Shown here in pieces: positions 8,613 to 16,296 of a stretch of DNA of 64,000 nt. Made by a program: the position numbers and the translations under genes. Where the stretch lies: positions 1,116,001 to 1,180,000 of the forward strand of contig NZ_CP110012.1 in the NCBI RefSeq assembly GCF_025947365.1. The letters run 5' to 3'. Position 1 is the first letter of the stretch. Every line of letters starts with the position of its first letter. The notes beneath the pieces are model-generated. The model was not told the DNA's origin and searched no databases. It worked only from the letters and a program-made list of their open reading frames with translations. Origin of the DNA: Flavobacterium sp. N502540. Lineage in GTDB: Bacteria; Bacteroidota; Bacteroidia; Flavobacteriales; Flavobacteriaceae.

Positions 8613-10175
8613 ATGTCAATCTATAAAAAAATAGCGATCGGTATCATTTCAATCCTTTTTTTTGTGATTTTATTCAATATTGGTCTCAACTATTGGATAA
8701 AAAAACAATTGCCTCTTATTGTACACGAAAAAAACAAAACTGCTTATTCGATTCATTACGAAAAAATCGAAGTCTCGTTATGGAGCCGAAGCATCAACGC
8801 GCAAACCTTACTGATTCATCCCAAAAATCAGCTTTCGAACAGCAAAACAAAAAACGGAATCTACGCCAAAATTGAATCCATTACGATTCGTCATTTTAAC
8901 ATTTGGGATCTGGCCTTTCGTGATATTATTCAGGCCGAAAGTATCATCATCAACAAACCCCGCGTTATTTTATATAAAAAAGGGGAAAAGCTTTTAAACA
9001 ATAGCAAAAGTATTCAGACAGAAATTATAGCTCCTTTTCAAAAAATAATTGCGGTTTCCAATATCTATTTGAACGAAGGAAGTGTTGATGTGGTTTCGCT
9101 GAACCATAACCAACCTATTTTTAGCATCAAAAAAATGATTCTAAAGCTCGAAGGAATTTTGGTTACTGCTACTACTTTAAAAGAAAAAATCCCCCTGCAT
9201 TTTGAAAAGTATGTTTTGGTCTGTGATAGTTTATATTTTAAACCCAATGCTTTTTATCGTCTGAATATTGGCAAAATCAGCAGTGAAAATCAATTTCTAA
9301 GGCTTAAGAATTTTTCTTATTTGCCTGAATTTAATAGAAAAGAATTTGTTCAAAAACTCGACAAGGAGAAAGATATTTATACCCTAAAACTGGATTCGGC
9401 CGACATTGAAAAAATGGATTGGGGTTTTAAAAAAGAGCAGTTTTTCTTCAAAGCCAACTCATTGGTTGCTCATCATTTGAACGCTAATATCTATCGCAAT
9501 AAAATGCCGAAAGACGATTTGAGTAAAAAGTATCTTTACAATGCTTTATTGCGAAAAATTAAGTTCCCTCTGCAGATTGATACGATCCGGATTGTAAAAT
9601 CAAAATTGGTTTATGAGGAAGAAATTGATTTTTCAAAAGGTCCCGGGATTCTAAATTTTGATCATTTCAATTTGCAGGCTATCCATCTGAAAAGCGGTTT
9701 TGCTTTAAAGAAAACTGCTGATGTGAAGATTAAAATCAACTGCCTGTTCATGAAAACGTCTCCTTTAAATGTTGATTGGAGTTTTAATGTTCTCGATCCT
9801 AAAGATAGTTTTCACATTGAGGGAACGATCTCCCGTTTCAATGTTGCCGCAATGGAACGTTTTACCAAACCTTACATCAACACTACTTTTACCGGCAAAT
9901 TTCATAAATATCAATTTGATTTTTACGGAAACGATGATAACGTTAAAGGAAACGCTTTGCTGGAATATGAAAATTTAAAAGTAAAACTCTTTAAAAAGAA
10001 ACATCCTGAAAAGGAAGCGAAACTAAAAACTGCAGTTGCCAATTTATTACTCAAAGATGACTCGGGAGCAACATCTAAAACTGCTGATGTTGAATTGGAG
10101 CGAATTCCCGAAAAATCTTTTTACAATTTTCTATGGAGAAGTATTGCAGCGTCTTTTACCCAAATTCTGATTTAA
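8613..10175 (+). CDS. AsmA-like / DUF748-like membrane-anchored protein
   Basis: 520 residues with one N-terminal transmembrane helix (about residues 7-27, IAIGIISILFFVILFNIGLN) and a long beta-rich periplasmic part. The sequence shows the 'YEKIEVSLWSRSINAQTLLIHP ... YAKIESITIRHFNIWDLAFRDIIQAESIIINKPRVILY' pattern of proteins with AsmA-type repeats, which form groove-like folds that bridge the envelope and carry lipids. No catalytic motif is seen. Function is inferred only from the general architecture. A terminator follows at 10238. Confidence 0.6.
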   Translation: MSIYKKIAIGIISILFFVILFNIGLNYWIKKQLPLIVHEKNKTAYSIHYEKIEVSLWSRSINAQTLLIHPKNQLSNSKTKNGIYAKIESITIRHFNIWDLAFRDIIQAESIIINKPRVILYKKGEKLLNNSKSIQTEIIAPFQKIIAVSNIYLNEGSVDVVSLNHNQPIFSIKKMILKLEGILVTATTLKEKIPLHFEKYVLVCDSLYFKPNAFYRLNIGKISSENQFLRLKNFSYLPEFNRKEFVQKLDKEKDIYTLKLDSADIEKMDWGFKKEQFFFKANSLVAHHLNANIYRNKMPKDDLSKKYLYNALLRKIKFPLQIDTIRIVKSKLVYEEEIDFSKGPGILNFDHFNLQAIHLKSGFALKKTADVKIKINCLFMKTSPLNVDWSFNVLDPKDSFHIEGTISRFNVAAMERFTKPYINTTFTGKFHKYQFDFYGNDDNVKGNALLEYENLKVKLFKKKHPEKEAKLKTAVANLLLKDDSGATSKTADVELERIPEKSFYNFLWRSIAASFTQILI

Positions 10176-10237
10176 TTTATTCCTCTATTCTTCAAAAGAG
10201 TTTCATTCCGCATAAGGTCAAAGTAATAATAAACTGC

Positions 10238-10262
10238 AAACCTGACATTTATCAGGTTTTTT
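10238..10262 (+). terminator. Intrinsic terminator after the AsmA-like gene
   Basis: Stem AAACCTGA / TCAGGTTT with a six-base loop, followed by TTT. Confidence 0.7.
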
Positions 10263-10308
10263 GAAGTTTATTTTCCCAACATTTGCTTTTATTTTAATTT
10301 AAAAACAA

Positions 10309-12120
10309 ATGGCAAAACCATCGTTACACACTTTTCATATCCCTGTAATGGGTCTCGCATATACAATTGACAGTCCAATTCGAGTGGCACAATTTGGTAT
10401 TTCGTCTGTAGTCTCTATCGCTGATGATGATCTAATTGAAAAGATGCGTAATTTTTACAGTACTAAATTTAATTTTCCGTACGAGGAGATAAGTCAAAAA
10501 TTTCACGACTACAGAGCACAGCGCATTACTTCGTATCTCAATCTGGTCGATAAAATTGTGAAAGAGAAATTTGAAAATTTTAAAACGGAATTAATCGAAA
10601 GTAAAACTGCAGTAGAAAACTATATTGCGATGTTACCGAATACTTCCGACATCAAAAAGGGGTTTCAGAATTTACTGGGGGACGGGATTTCTTTTAAAGA
10701 AAATATCCAAAACTATATTGAATCACATCTTTCACCCGGTTGTATTGATGTGAATATCATGACCAAAATCGACAAAGATAATTTTGAAAAAAACGAACAG
10801 CTTCCAATTGAATTTAATGATGCTCATGCTGCTTTGCGAGGTTTCGCTAATAGTGATCTTGAATCTTCAGTGGTACTTTCTGCCGGAATGAATCCGAGAT
10901 TGTACAGCTATTTCGAAAATTTTACGGATTTCTTTCCCAATACTAAAAACGAACTTAAAAAGAGAATTATTCTAAAAGTCAGCGATTTCAGATCGGCTAT
11001 GATACAGGGAAATTTTCTAGCCAAAAAAGGCTTGTGGGTTTCTGAGTACCGCATAGAATCAGGACTAAACTGCGGCGGACATGCTTTTGCCACTGAAGGT
11101 CTTTTACTGGGGCCGATTTTAGAAGAATTCAGGCAGAAAAAGGATCAGCTTATTCAGTCTGCACATGAATTGATGACAAAGGTATTACAGCAAAAACAAA
11201 TTCATGTTCCTGAAGCACCATTGCCTTTAAAAATTACAGTTCAGGGAGGTGTAGGTACTGCCGAAGAACACGATTTTTTATTGCAAAATTACGAAGTAGA
11301 CTCTGTAGGATGGGGATCTCCTTTTTTACTGGTTCCCGAAGCGACTTCTGTAGACCCCGCGACTCGTAAATTATTAATGGATGCCAAAGAAAAAGACTTG
11401 TATCTGAGCCACATTTCCCCACTGGGAGTTCCGTTTAATACTTTAAAAGGCACTACAAATGAGGTTTTAAAGCAAAAAAGAATCGAGCAAAATAAAGCAG
11501 GGAGTTCCTGCCCGAAAAAATTTCTAGCACTGAGTAAGGAATATGATCCACATGGAATTTGCACAGCCTCGAAGAAATTTCAGGACATTAAACTGGAAGA
11601 ATTGGCCGCTAAAAAAAATAGTCTTTCGAAGGAAGCTTATGAAAGAGAGATGTTTTCGATCACCGAAAAAGCCTGTTTATGTGTCGGATTGGCCAATGCA
11701 TCTTATTTAGAAAATGATATTCAGATAAAAGGCCAGGCGCAGGGAGTTGTTATCTGTCCAGGCCCTAATATGGCCTATTTTGACCAAGAAGTTTCTTTGT
11801 CTGATATGCTGGCACATATTTATGGAAACAAATCAATTCTGAGGGCTAATAACAGGCCTAATCTGTTTGTAAAGGAATTAAAAATGTATATCGACTATTT
11901 TAGGAACGAAATAAATAATATTTCGGGAGAAATCACCAATGCCCAATTAAAGAAATGGACTACTTTTAAAGCTAATCTCTTAGACGGAATTGCCTATTAT
12001 GAAAATTTGTTTTCGTCTTCTTTCTATTTTCAGGAAGATCCCGAAAAAATCAAATACCAATTCGATTTTTACAAACTGGAACTGGCTACAATTAAAGTTC
12101 CAACTTGTGAGTTGGTATAA
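10309..12120 (+). CDS. Unknown 603-residue cysteine-containing protein, possibly a TIM-barrel flavoprotein
   Basis: No signal peptide, so probably cytoplasmic. I do not recognise a named family. Parts recall FMN-binding TIM-barrel enzymes such as nitronate monooxygenase: an N-terminal QFGISSVVSIADDDLIEKM strand-helix, GLNCGGHAFATEG, and near residue 310 ITVQGGVGTAEEHDFLLQ followed by VDSVGWGSPFLL. The C-terminal third adds a cysteine set, Cys401 (SSCPKKF), Cys418 (HGICTAS), Cys456 and Cys458 (KACLCVGL) and Cys483 (VICPGPN), which could hold an iron-sulfur cluster or zinc. Cys255 lies in the GLNCGG motif. The flavin and metal are inferences. It is a single-gene unit ended by a strong terminator. 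Confidence 0.55.
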   Translation: MAKPSLHTFHIPVMGLAYTIDSPIRVAQFGISSVVSIADDDLIEKMRNFYSTKFNFPYEEISQKFHDYRAQRITSYLNLVDKIVKEKFENFKTELIESKTAVENYIAMLPNTSDIKKGFQNLLGDGISFKENIQNYIESHLSPGCIDVNIMTKIDKDNFEKNEQLPIEFNDAHAALRGFANSDLESSVVLSAGMNPRLYSYFENFTDFFPNTKNELKKRIILKVSDFRSAMIQGNFLAKKGLWVSEYRIESGLNCGGHAFATEGLLLGPILEEFRQKKDQLIQSAHELMTKVLQQKQIHVPEAPLPLKITVQGGVGTAEEHDFLLQNYEVDSVGWGSPFLLVPEATSVDPATRKLLMDAKEKDLYLSHISPLGVPFNTLKGTTNEVLKQKRIEQNKAGSSCPKKFLALSKEYDPHGICTASKKFQDIKLEELAAKKNSLSKEAYEREMFSITEKACLCVGLANASYLENDIQIKGQAQGVVICPGPNMAYFDQEVSLSDMLAHIYGNKSILRANNRPNLFVKELKMYIDYFRNEINNISGEITNAQLKKWTTFKANLLDGIAYYENLFSSSFYFQEDPEKIKYQFDFYKLELATIKVPTCELV

Positions 12121-12122
12121 AG

Positions 12123-12162
12123 AAACCGCTGATTTAAAATTTAAATCGGCGGTTTTATTTTA
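12123..12162 (+). terminator. Intrinsic terminator after the 603-residue protein gene
   Basis: Near-perfect 16-base inverted repeat AAACCGCTGATTTAAA / TTTAAATCGGCGGTTT with one G-T pair, beginning three bases after the stop codon region and followed by TTATTTT. Confidence 0.85.
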
Positions 12163-12177
12163 AAACTGTTTTATGGT

Positions 12178-12210
12178 TTACTCTTTTTTCTTTTTGCTGC
12201 CATCGATGAT
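12178..12210 (-). pseudogene. Relic of the 3' end of a second glycine-zipper lipoprotein gene
   Basis: On the minus strand these 33 bases read IIDGSKKKKE-stop. They match the last codons and stop of the intact glycine-zipper gene (15619-16071) with 30 consecutive identical bases (12178-12207 against 15619-15648) and one mismatch in the next three. The similarity begins exactly at the stop codon and fades after it. No upstream part of the gene survives here. The two copies bracket the whole HExxH locus as direct repeats. Confidence 0.7.
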
Positions 12211-12294
12211 GGTCTATTCTGAATCTTTTAATACAAGCATCGAATAAAAAAACAAGCATTTCACTTAAAAAAAATCATACATTCCAATATTTAT

Positions 12295-12693
12295 TTATTC
12301 AATTTCAAAACTTGGTTCTACTTGGATGTATTCTTTTCTATCTTCTGTTCTTTTAACCAAGACTATAGTGTAATTTTTTAAATATTCCCAAAGAGCATAA
12401 TCATCTAACCTACGTTTTCTATTCTTATCATAAAATTTAGAAGAATGTACAAATTTTTTCAAACAGACTTCTTTTAATTTTACAGTTTGGTTTTCTAATA
12501 CCTTTGCTTTCACAAAGTGAAAAGTTCCGTCCATATAACCACTACCATCTTTTATATAAAAATGATTTGGGATTTCAATATGTGCTTTAATATACTTACT
12601 ATCGTAAGTAAAAAAAAGCGTGTCTTTTGTTTTTTCTTGAGCCTTTATGAAGATTGAAAATAAAGACAATAAGATCAGAATAACTGCTTTCAT
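12295..12693 (-). CDS. Small secreted protein, last gene of the HExxH-module operon
   Basis: 132 residues with a signal peptide (AVILILLSLFSIFIKAQ). The mature part is basic and beta-rich (KYIKAHIEIPNHFYIKDGSGYMDGTFHFVKAKVLENQTVKL ... VVLVKRTED-like end). I find no known domain. It starts 22 bases after the stop of the displaced HExxH module (12716-13501), in the same relative place as the 157-residue protein after the full-length HExxH lipoprotein. That position makes it a candidate partner, inhibitor or immunity protein for the module before it. This is inference from order only; the two small proteins do not look alike in sequence. Confidence 0.6.
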   Translation of the reverse strand: MKAVILILLSLFSIFIKAQEKTKDTLFFTYDSKYIKAHIEIPNHFYIKDGSGYMDGTFHFVKAKVLENQTVKLKEVCLKKFVHSSKFYDKNRKRRLDDYALWEYLKNYTIVLVKRTEDRKEYIQVEPSFEIE

Positions 12694-12715
12694 AGTGCGA
12701 CTGTTTTTCTAATTA

Positions 12716-13501
12716 TTAGTTAGTACAAGGCCCCATTTTACTTAACATTGGCACTCTTTTAGCAAGAGCCTCTATTGCTATTTTTTTGTCCTCAGGCAAA
12801 TCTGTCCATGCTTTTACATTTGCGTCTTTTAATCCTCCCCAAGCAAGAGCTTCATAAAATTCATCACTTGGCTCCTCACCATAGTACTGAGTATATTTAT
12901 TATAATCATCTGTAAGAACACTTTTATGAAATCCTTTTAAAGCCTCCTTCATACCATTAAGGTATAATATTGCAATTGTGCTATGCTGATTTTTATAGGC
13001 ATCATATGTTGTTTTAAAATCTAAACTTTCTTTATCATTTCCAAGTTTTGTTCCAAGTTTTCTAAAAATATCAGCATGTATATATTCGTGTAAAATTGTT
13101 CTTGTAACATCTAGTGCCGAGTTTGTTTCTGCTTTAGAGGTACTAATCTCTATACCTATTAATTTACCTACTGGCGGTATTGTTCTTCCATTTATTTCTT
13201 CAACAACTCCATTTTTTGTAACAGTAACTTTGTCTTTAGAAGTAATCGAAATATCGAATTTTGAGTCGCCCTGAAATTTGGCTAATAATTTTTGTACAAA
13301 AGAGTTTCCACTTTTATTTAATAAGTCATTAATACACTTTGCTTTTCCTGTTAATGCGTCAATAATCTGTACTGGCGTTGGAGCATTGATACCAGAACCT
13401 CCGTCTCCAATATCCCAGGAATAACCACCACCACCGGAGTTACCAATTCCACCACCAAAAAGACCATCGCCATACATATCTAACGCATGTACTGTTTTCA
13501 A
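12716..13501 (-). CDS. Displaced C-terminal module: linker plus HExxH metallopeptidase-like domain, lacking signal and N-terminal domain
   Basis: 261 codons from a TTG at 13501, six bases after the upstream stop; an internal ATG (13477) is an alternative. The first about 55 residues (TVHALDMYGDGLFGGGIGNS ... PTPVQIIDALTGKAKC) duplicate residues about 193-250 of the lipoprotein gene upstream, but the first 190 residues, with signal and lipobox, are absent. The C-terminal domain is a diverged relative with HEYIH at 138-142 (zinc-site type), EALAWGGL and a GPCTN end. It is therefore either an expressed cytoplasmic orphan, using translational coupling, or a silent cassette that can be joined to the full-length gene by recombination through the shared linker. 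Confidence 0.7.
   Translation of the reverse strand: MKTVHALDMYGDGLFGGGIGNSGGGGYSWDIGDGGSGINAPTPVQIIDALTGKAKCINDLLNKSGNSFVQKLLAKFQGDSKFDISITSKDKVTVTKNGVVEEINGRTIPPVGKLIGIEISTSKAETNSALDVTRTILHEYIHADIFRKLGTKLGNDKESLDFKTTYDAYKNQHSTIAILYLNGMKEALKGFHKSVLTDDYNKYTQYYGEEPSDEFYEALAWGGLKDANVKAWTDLPEDKKIAIEALAKRVPMLSKMGPCTN
13428..13478 (-). repeat. 51-bp block identical to 14705-14755
   Basis: These 51 bases inside the displaced module are identical to 14705-14755 in the full-length lipoprotein gene. They encode the Gly-rich MYGDGLFGGGIGNSGGG linker. On both sides the two copies diverge, with many synonymous changes across the rest of the linker, and the full-length copy carries five extra codons next to the block. 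It is a natural site for homologous exchange. Confidence 0.9.
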
Positions 13502-13507
13502 ATAAAA

Positions 13508-13981
13508 TCAAAAATCTGAATACTTCCAATCTACTTCATATTTTATTAGTTCTTTAGCATTTATTTTTTCTAATATATAAACCTTAAAATAAGACTGACA
13601 ACCTACTGGAGGGTAAGTCAAAGTAATTTTTTTTTTCTTTTCTACTTCTTCTTTTTTACCTACGTAAAACTTGCATGCCTCATCTTTTAAATTTGTTGTA
13701 TTTTCGAGTGTAAGCTTTTCTAAGATATTAATAGAACAGGTATCTTTTTTGTGTCTTTTTACATCAAAAATGAAACTTTCTCCTTGTGTGTAAAAGTAAA
13801 TTTTGCTTTTACTTTCTTTTTTTTCAAACTCACTATTTTTTTCTCTATCAAATAGTATATATTTTATGGGTTTTAAATATTTTTCTCCTCCTTTGTATAG
13901 AGTAAAATAATCATTTGATTTTGTTTGTGCATTTATAAAATTAATGCTTAAAAATACTAAAAGATAAATATTCTTTTTCAT
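13508..13981 (-). CDS. Small secreted protein directly after the HExxH lipoprotein
   Basis: 157 residues with a signal peptide (IYLLVFLSINFINAQ). The mature part is very Lys/Glu-rich with two to three cysteines (DTCSINILEK, DEACKFYVGKKEEVEKKKK, PPVGCQSYFKVYILEKINA). No known family recognised. Its ATG lies two bases after the stop of the 460-residue lipoprotein, so the two are almost certainly translated together. It may be a cognate partner of the HExxH domain (inhibitor, immunity protein or substrate). Its stop is six bases before the TTG of the displaced module. Confidence 0.65.
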   Translation of the reverse strand: MKKNIYLLVFLSINFINAQTKSNDYFTLYKGGEKYLKPIKYILFDREKNSEFEKKESKSKIYFYTQGESFIFDVKRHKKDTCSINILEKLTLENTTNLKDEACKFYVGKKEEVEKKKKITLTYPPVGCQSYFKVYILEKINAKELIKYEVDWKYSDF

Positions 13982-13983
13982 AC

Positions 13984-15366
13984 TTATTTACAGTTTGAGG
14001 GTCCATTATAAAAATGTTCATTAATTAATTTTGTAGTTATTGCTTTTTGTTCCGAAGATAAATTATCCCAAGCAATTGTGGTAACATTTGTATCTAGTTT
14101 ACCTAAACCTAACCATGCTATCGATTCATATACAGATCGAGGTAATCGATTGTTATCAAACTGCTGAATAATATTAGCAATAGTACTTCTATAATGATTA
14201 GCCATCATTTCGTGATTCCATGTTGACCTCCATCTTTTATAATAATAATCATATAATCCAGGGAAGTTATCTTTTAGAGAGTTAACATAATTTATTTGCT
14301 GTTGGGGGGACATATTACTACTGTCTGGCGTTAAAGTTCCTATTTGAGCAGCAGCTAACATTTTTCGATATATCTCAGCATGAATAATCTCGTGAGCGAA
14401 TACTGTTGCACTTCCTAAATCTGATAAATTGCCAAGACCAGAATTACTTATTTGAATTTCTGTTACAAAATTAATGGGTAATTGAGTTTGACCATAAACA
14501 TCTGCTGGTAATGCATCATTAACAGTCAATTTCAGATGACTTACTGTAAATTCTCCGTCAAATTTTTTAATAGCATTTTCAAATCCAGAACTTGATTTTT
14601 TTAATTTTTCAAAAATACACTTTGCTTTTCCAGTTAATGCATCAATAATTTGTACAGGCGTTGGTGCTGAAATACCTCCGCCTCCGGCATCCCAGGAATA
14701 TCCGCCACCACCGGAGTTACCAATTCCACCACCAAAAAGACCATCGCCATACATACCGGTACTTCCAAACATATCCAAAGCATGTACCGTGTTGCGATAA
14801 TTGTTTTGTACAACAACTTCTTTCAATTGTACCCGACGAGTGGATGTTTTGTTAGTCTCTGTATTGTTTTTTTCCGTACTATCATTACTCTCAATAAACT
14901 GGCTTACAATAATTCCGTTCTCTGCTCTGAAACCGGTAATAAAACTTCCATCTAAGGTATGAGAAAATATTTTTCCTGAAAAACTTCCTTTAACGGCATC
15001 TTCATTAGGATACATACTAAAAACAATAGTTCTAATTTCGTTATCAATTTTCAATAACAGAATCCTCTTATTCTCAAACGTACTATTTGTCGCAAAAGGA
15101 ATAACCGTTAATAACTGATTACTACCCTTTATTTTTTCGTGCGCAATTTTATCAAATTCCAGATTCTCTAATTGACTGTTTGTTGATTTTCCGACAGAAT
15201 TACTCTTTGACTGTGCCAGAAAGTTTTTTGCATCATCAATACTTACCGTTTGAATCGTACTTTGCGACTGATCTGATGAATGTTCTTCCGTTTGGCAATC
15301 AGACAATATTAATGCTATACAGAATAACATTATTACTTTTACCTGGCTTTTAATTTTCCCTCTCAT
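13984..15366 (-). CDS. Lipoprotein with Gly-rich linker and C-terminal HExxH metallopeptidase-like domain
   Basis: 460 residues in three parts. Residues 1-24 form a lipoprotein signal (VIMLFCIALILSDC, lipobox ending at the Cys). Residues about 25-190 form an N-terminal region ending in RRVQLKEVVVQNN. Residues 193-250 form a Gly-rich linker (TVHALDMFGSTGMYGDGLFG ... LTGKAKC). The C-terminal domain carries His325-Glu-Ile-Ile-His329, a second His/Glu patch (WNHEMMANHY) and a GPSNCK end. HExxH suggests a zinc peptidase; the third ligand is not certain. The lipid anchor would place it at the cell envelope. The module is repeated downstream in truncated form. The architecture of common N-terminus, linker and variable C-terminal domain followed by a small gene recalls polymorphic effectors; that is an inference. 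Confidence 0.75.
   Translation of the reverse strand: MRGKIKSQVKVIMLFCIALILSDCQTEEHSSDQSQSTIQTVSIDDAKNFLAQSKSNSVGKSTNSQLENLEFDKIAHEKIKGSNQLLTVIPFATNSTFENKRILLLKIDNEIRTIVFSMYPNEDAVKGSFSGKIFSHTLDGSFITGFRAENGIIVSQFIESNDSTEKNNTETNKTSTRRVQLKEVVVQNNYRNTVHALDMFGSTGMYGDGLFGGGIGNSGGGGYSWDAGGGGISAPTPVQIIDALTGKAKCIFEKLKKSSSGFENAIKKFDGEFTVSHLKLTVNDALPADVYGQTQLPINFVTEIQISNSGLGNLSDLGSATVFAHEIIHAEIYRKMLAAAQIGTLTPDSSNMSPQQQINYVNSLKDNFPGLYDYYYKRWRSTWNHEMMANHYRSTIANIIQQFDNNRLPRSVYESIAWLGLGKLDTNVTTIAWDNLSSEQKAITTKLINEHFYNGPSNCK
14705..14755 (-). repeat. 51-bp block identical to 13428-13478
   Basis: Linker-encoding block inside the full-length lipoprotein gene, identical over 51 bases to the block in the displaced module; offset between copies is 1277 bases. 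Confidence 0.9.
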
Positions 15367-15391
15367 AATACTTTCGATTTAAAACACAAAT

Positions 15392-15399
15392 CAAATATA
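15392..15399 (-). promoter_or_regulatory. Bacteroidota -7 element upstream of the HExxH lipoprotein
   Basis: Minus strand TATATTTG, matching TAnnTTTG, about 26 bases before the ATG. No well-spaced TTG -33 element is present. Confidence 0.4.
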
Positions 15400-15430
15400 T
15401 AAGAAAAAAATTACAATAAAAATATTGTAT

Positions 15431-15460
15431 AAAAAAAACCTGCTCAAATAAGTGAGCAGG
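15431..15460 (-). terminator. Intrinsic terminator after the glycine-zipper gene
   Basis: Stem CCTGCTCA / TGAGCAGG (15439-15446 and 15453-15460); on the minus strand it is followed by eight T residues. It separates the glycine-zipper gene from the HExxH operon. Confidence 0.85.
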
Positions 15461-15618
15461 AAATTTTATAAATATCAAAATGCGAAATTAATTTATGATA
15501 AACAAACTTTCATCGTTCTTTAAAAAACAAAGAAAAAAATCTTGTCTACTTTATAATCCTTATACAATACGACAGAAAAAACTATACTAAGTCTAACAGC
15601 GTAACTTCCTTAATCACC

Positions 15619-16071
15619 TTACTCTTTTTTCTTTTTGCTGCCATCGATAATAGCTCCGGTTCCTGCTCCAACACCTGCTCCGGCCAAACCGCCTATTATT
15701 GCACCTTCACCTTTTCTCTTGCTAACAATGGCTCCTGTCACTGCTCCTACTCCGGCACCTATGACAGCTCCTTTGGCCGCTGAACTCCAGCCTTTCTTTT
15801 TGGGAGTGGTTTGTGTTGCAGTCGGGGTTCCGTCAGCTTTTTGATTGACCACGACCACTTTTTGTGTTTCTAACTTTTGTTGCGCCTCTACCTTTTGTTC
15901 TTCTCTGATTTTTGCCATTTCCGTTCTCATCGAATCAATAACTCTTTGTTTACTGATTTCAACTTTCATCGAATCAATACTAGCTTGTTTGGCTTTATTG
16001 ATATCCTCTTTTCCCTGATTCTGGCAAGAAACAAGAAATACTGCAGCTATAAAAATATATAAAGCTTTCAT
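15619..16071 (-). CDS. Glycine-zipper lipoprotein
   Basis: 150 residues. A lipoprotein signal (IFIAAVFLVSC, lipobox LVSC) is followed by a charged coiled-coil-like stretch with an internal repeat (QASIDSMKVEISKQRVIDSM RTEMAKIREEQ in two pieces) and a Thr/Lys linker. The end is a glycine-zipper membrane pair: KGAVIGAGVGAVTGAIVSKR and GAIIGGLAGAGVGAGTGAII, then DGSKKKKE. Such domains insert in or span the outer membrane or stabilise the envelope, as in SlyB/YMGG-type proteins. The role is structural by inference. A relic of a second copy of its 3' end lies at 12178-12210. Confidence 0.85.
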   Translation of the reverse strand: MKALYIFIAAVFLVSCQNQGKEDINKAKQASIDSMKVEISKQRVIDSMRTEMAKIREEQKVEAQQKLETQKVVVVNQKADGTPTATQTTPKKKGWSSAAKGAVIGAGVGAVTGAIVSKRKGEGAIIGGLAGAGVGAGTGAIIDGSKKKKE

Positions 16072-16220
16072 GAGATTGTAGTTTAAAAAATTATTACACT
16101 ACAAAGTAAAGAAGAACTTTTTCTGAAAGATTACAGGATTTTGCAGAAAACTTATAGAATTTGAAGATTTTCAGCACTTTTGATTTTTGAGAAGACCGAT
16201 TATTTTTCAAATATTCAGAC

Positions 16221-16282
16221 AAAAAATCGCCTGGACAATAAGCTTGATCATTTTATTTAACCGCAGCTTAGCGTCCAGGCGA
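16221..16282 (-). terminator. Terminator after kynureninase gene
   Basis: TCGCCTGGAC (16227-16236) and GTCCAGGCGA (16273-16282) form a 10-bp stem with further pairing inside the loop; on the minus strand it is followed by six T residues. Confidence 0.8.
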
Positions 16283-16296
16283 AATTATGTTTTAGC

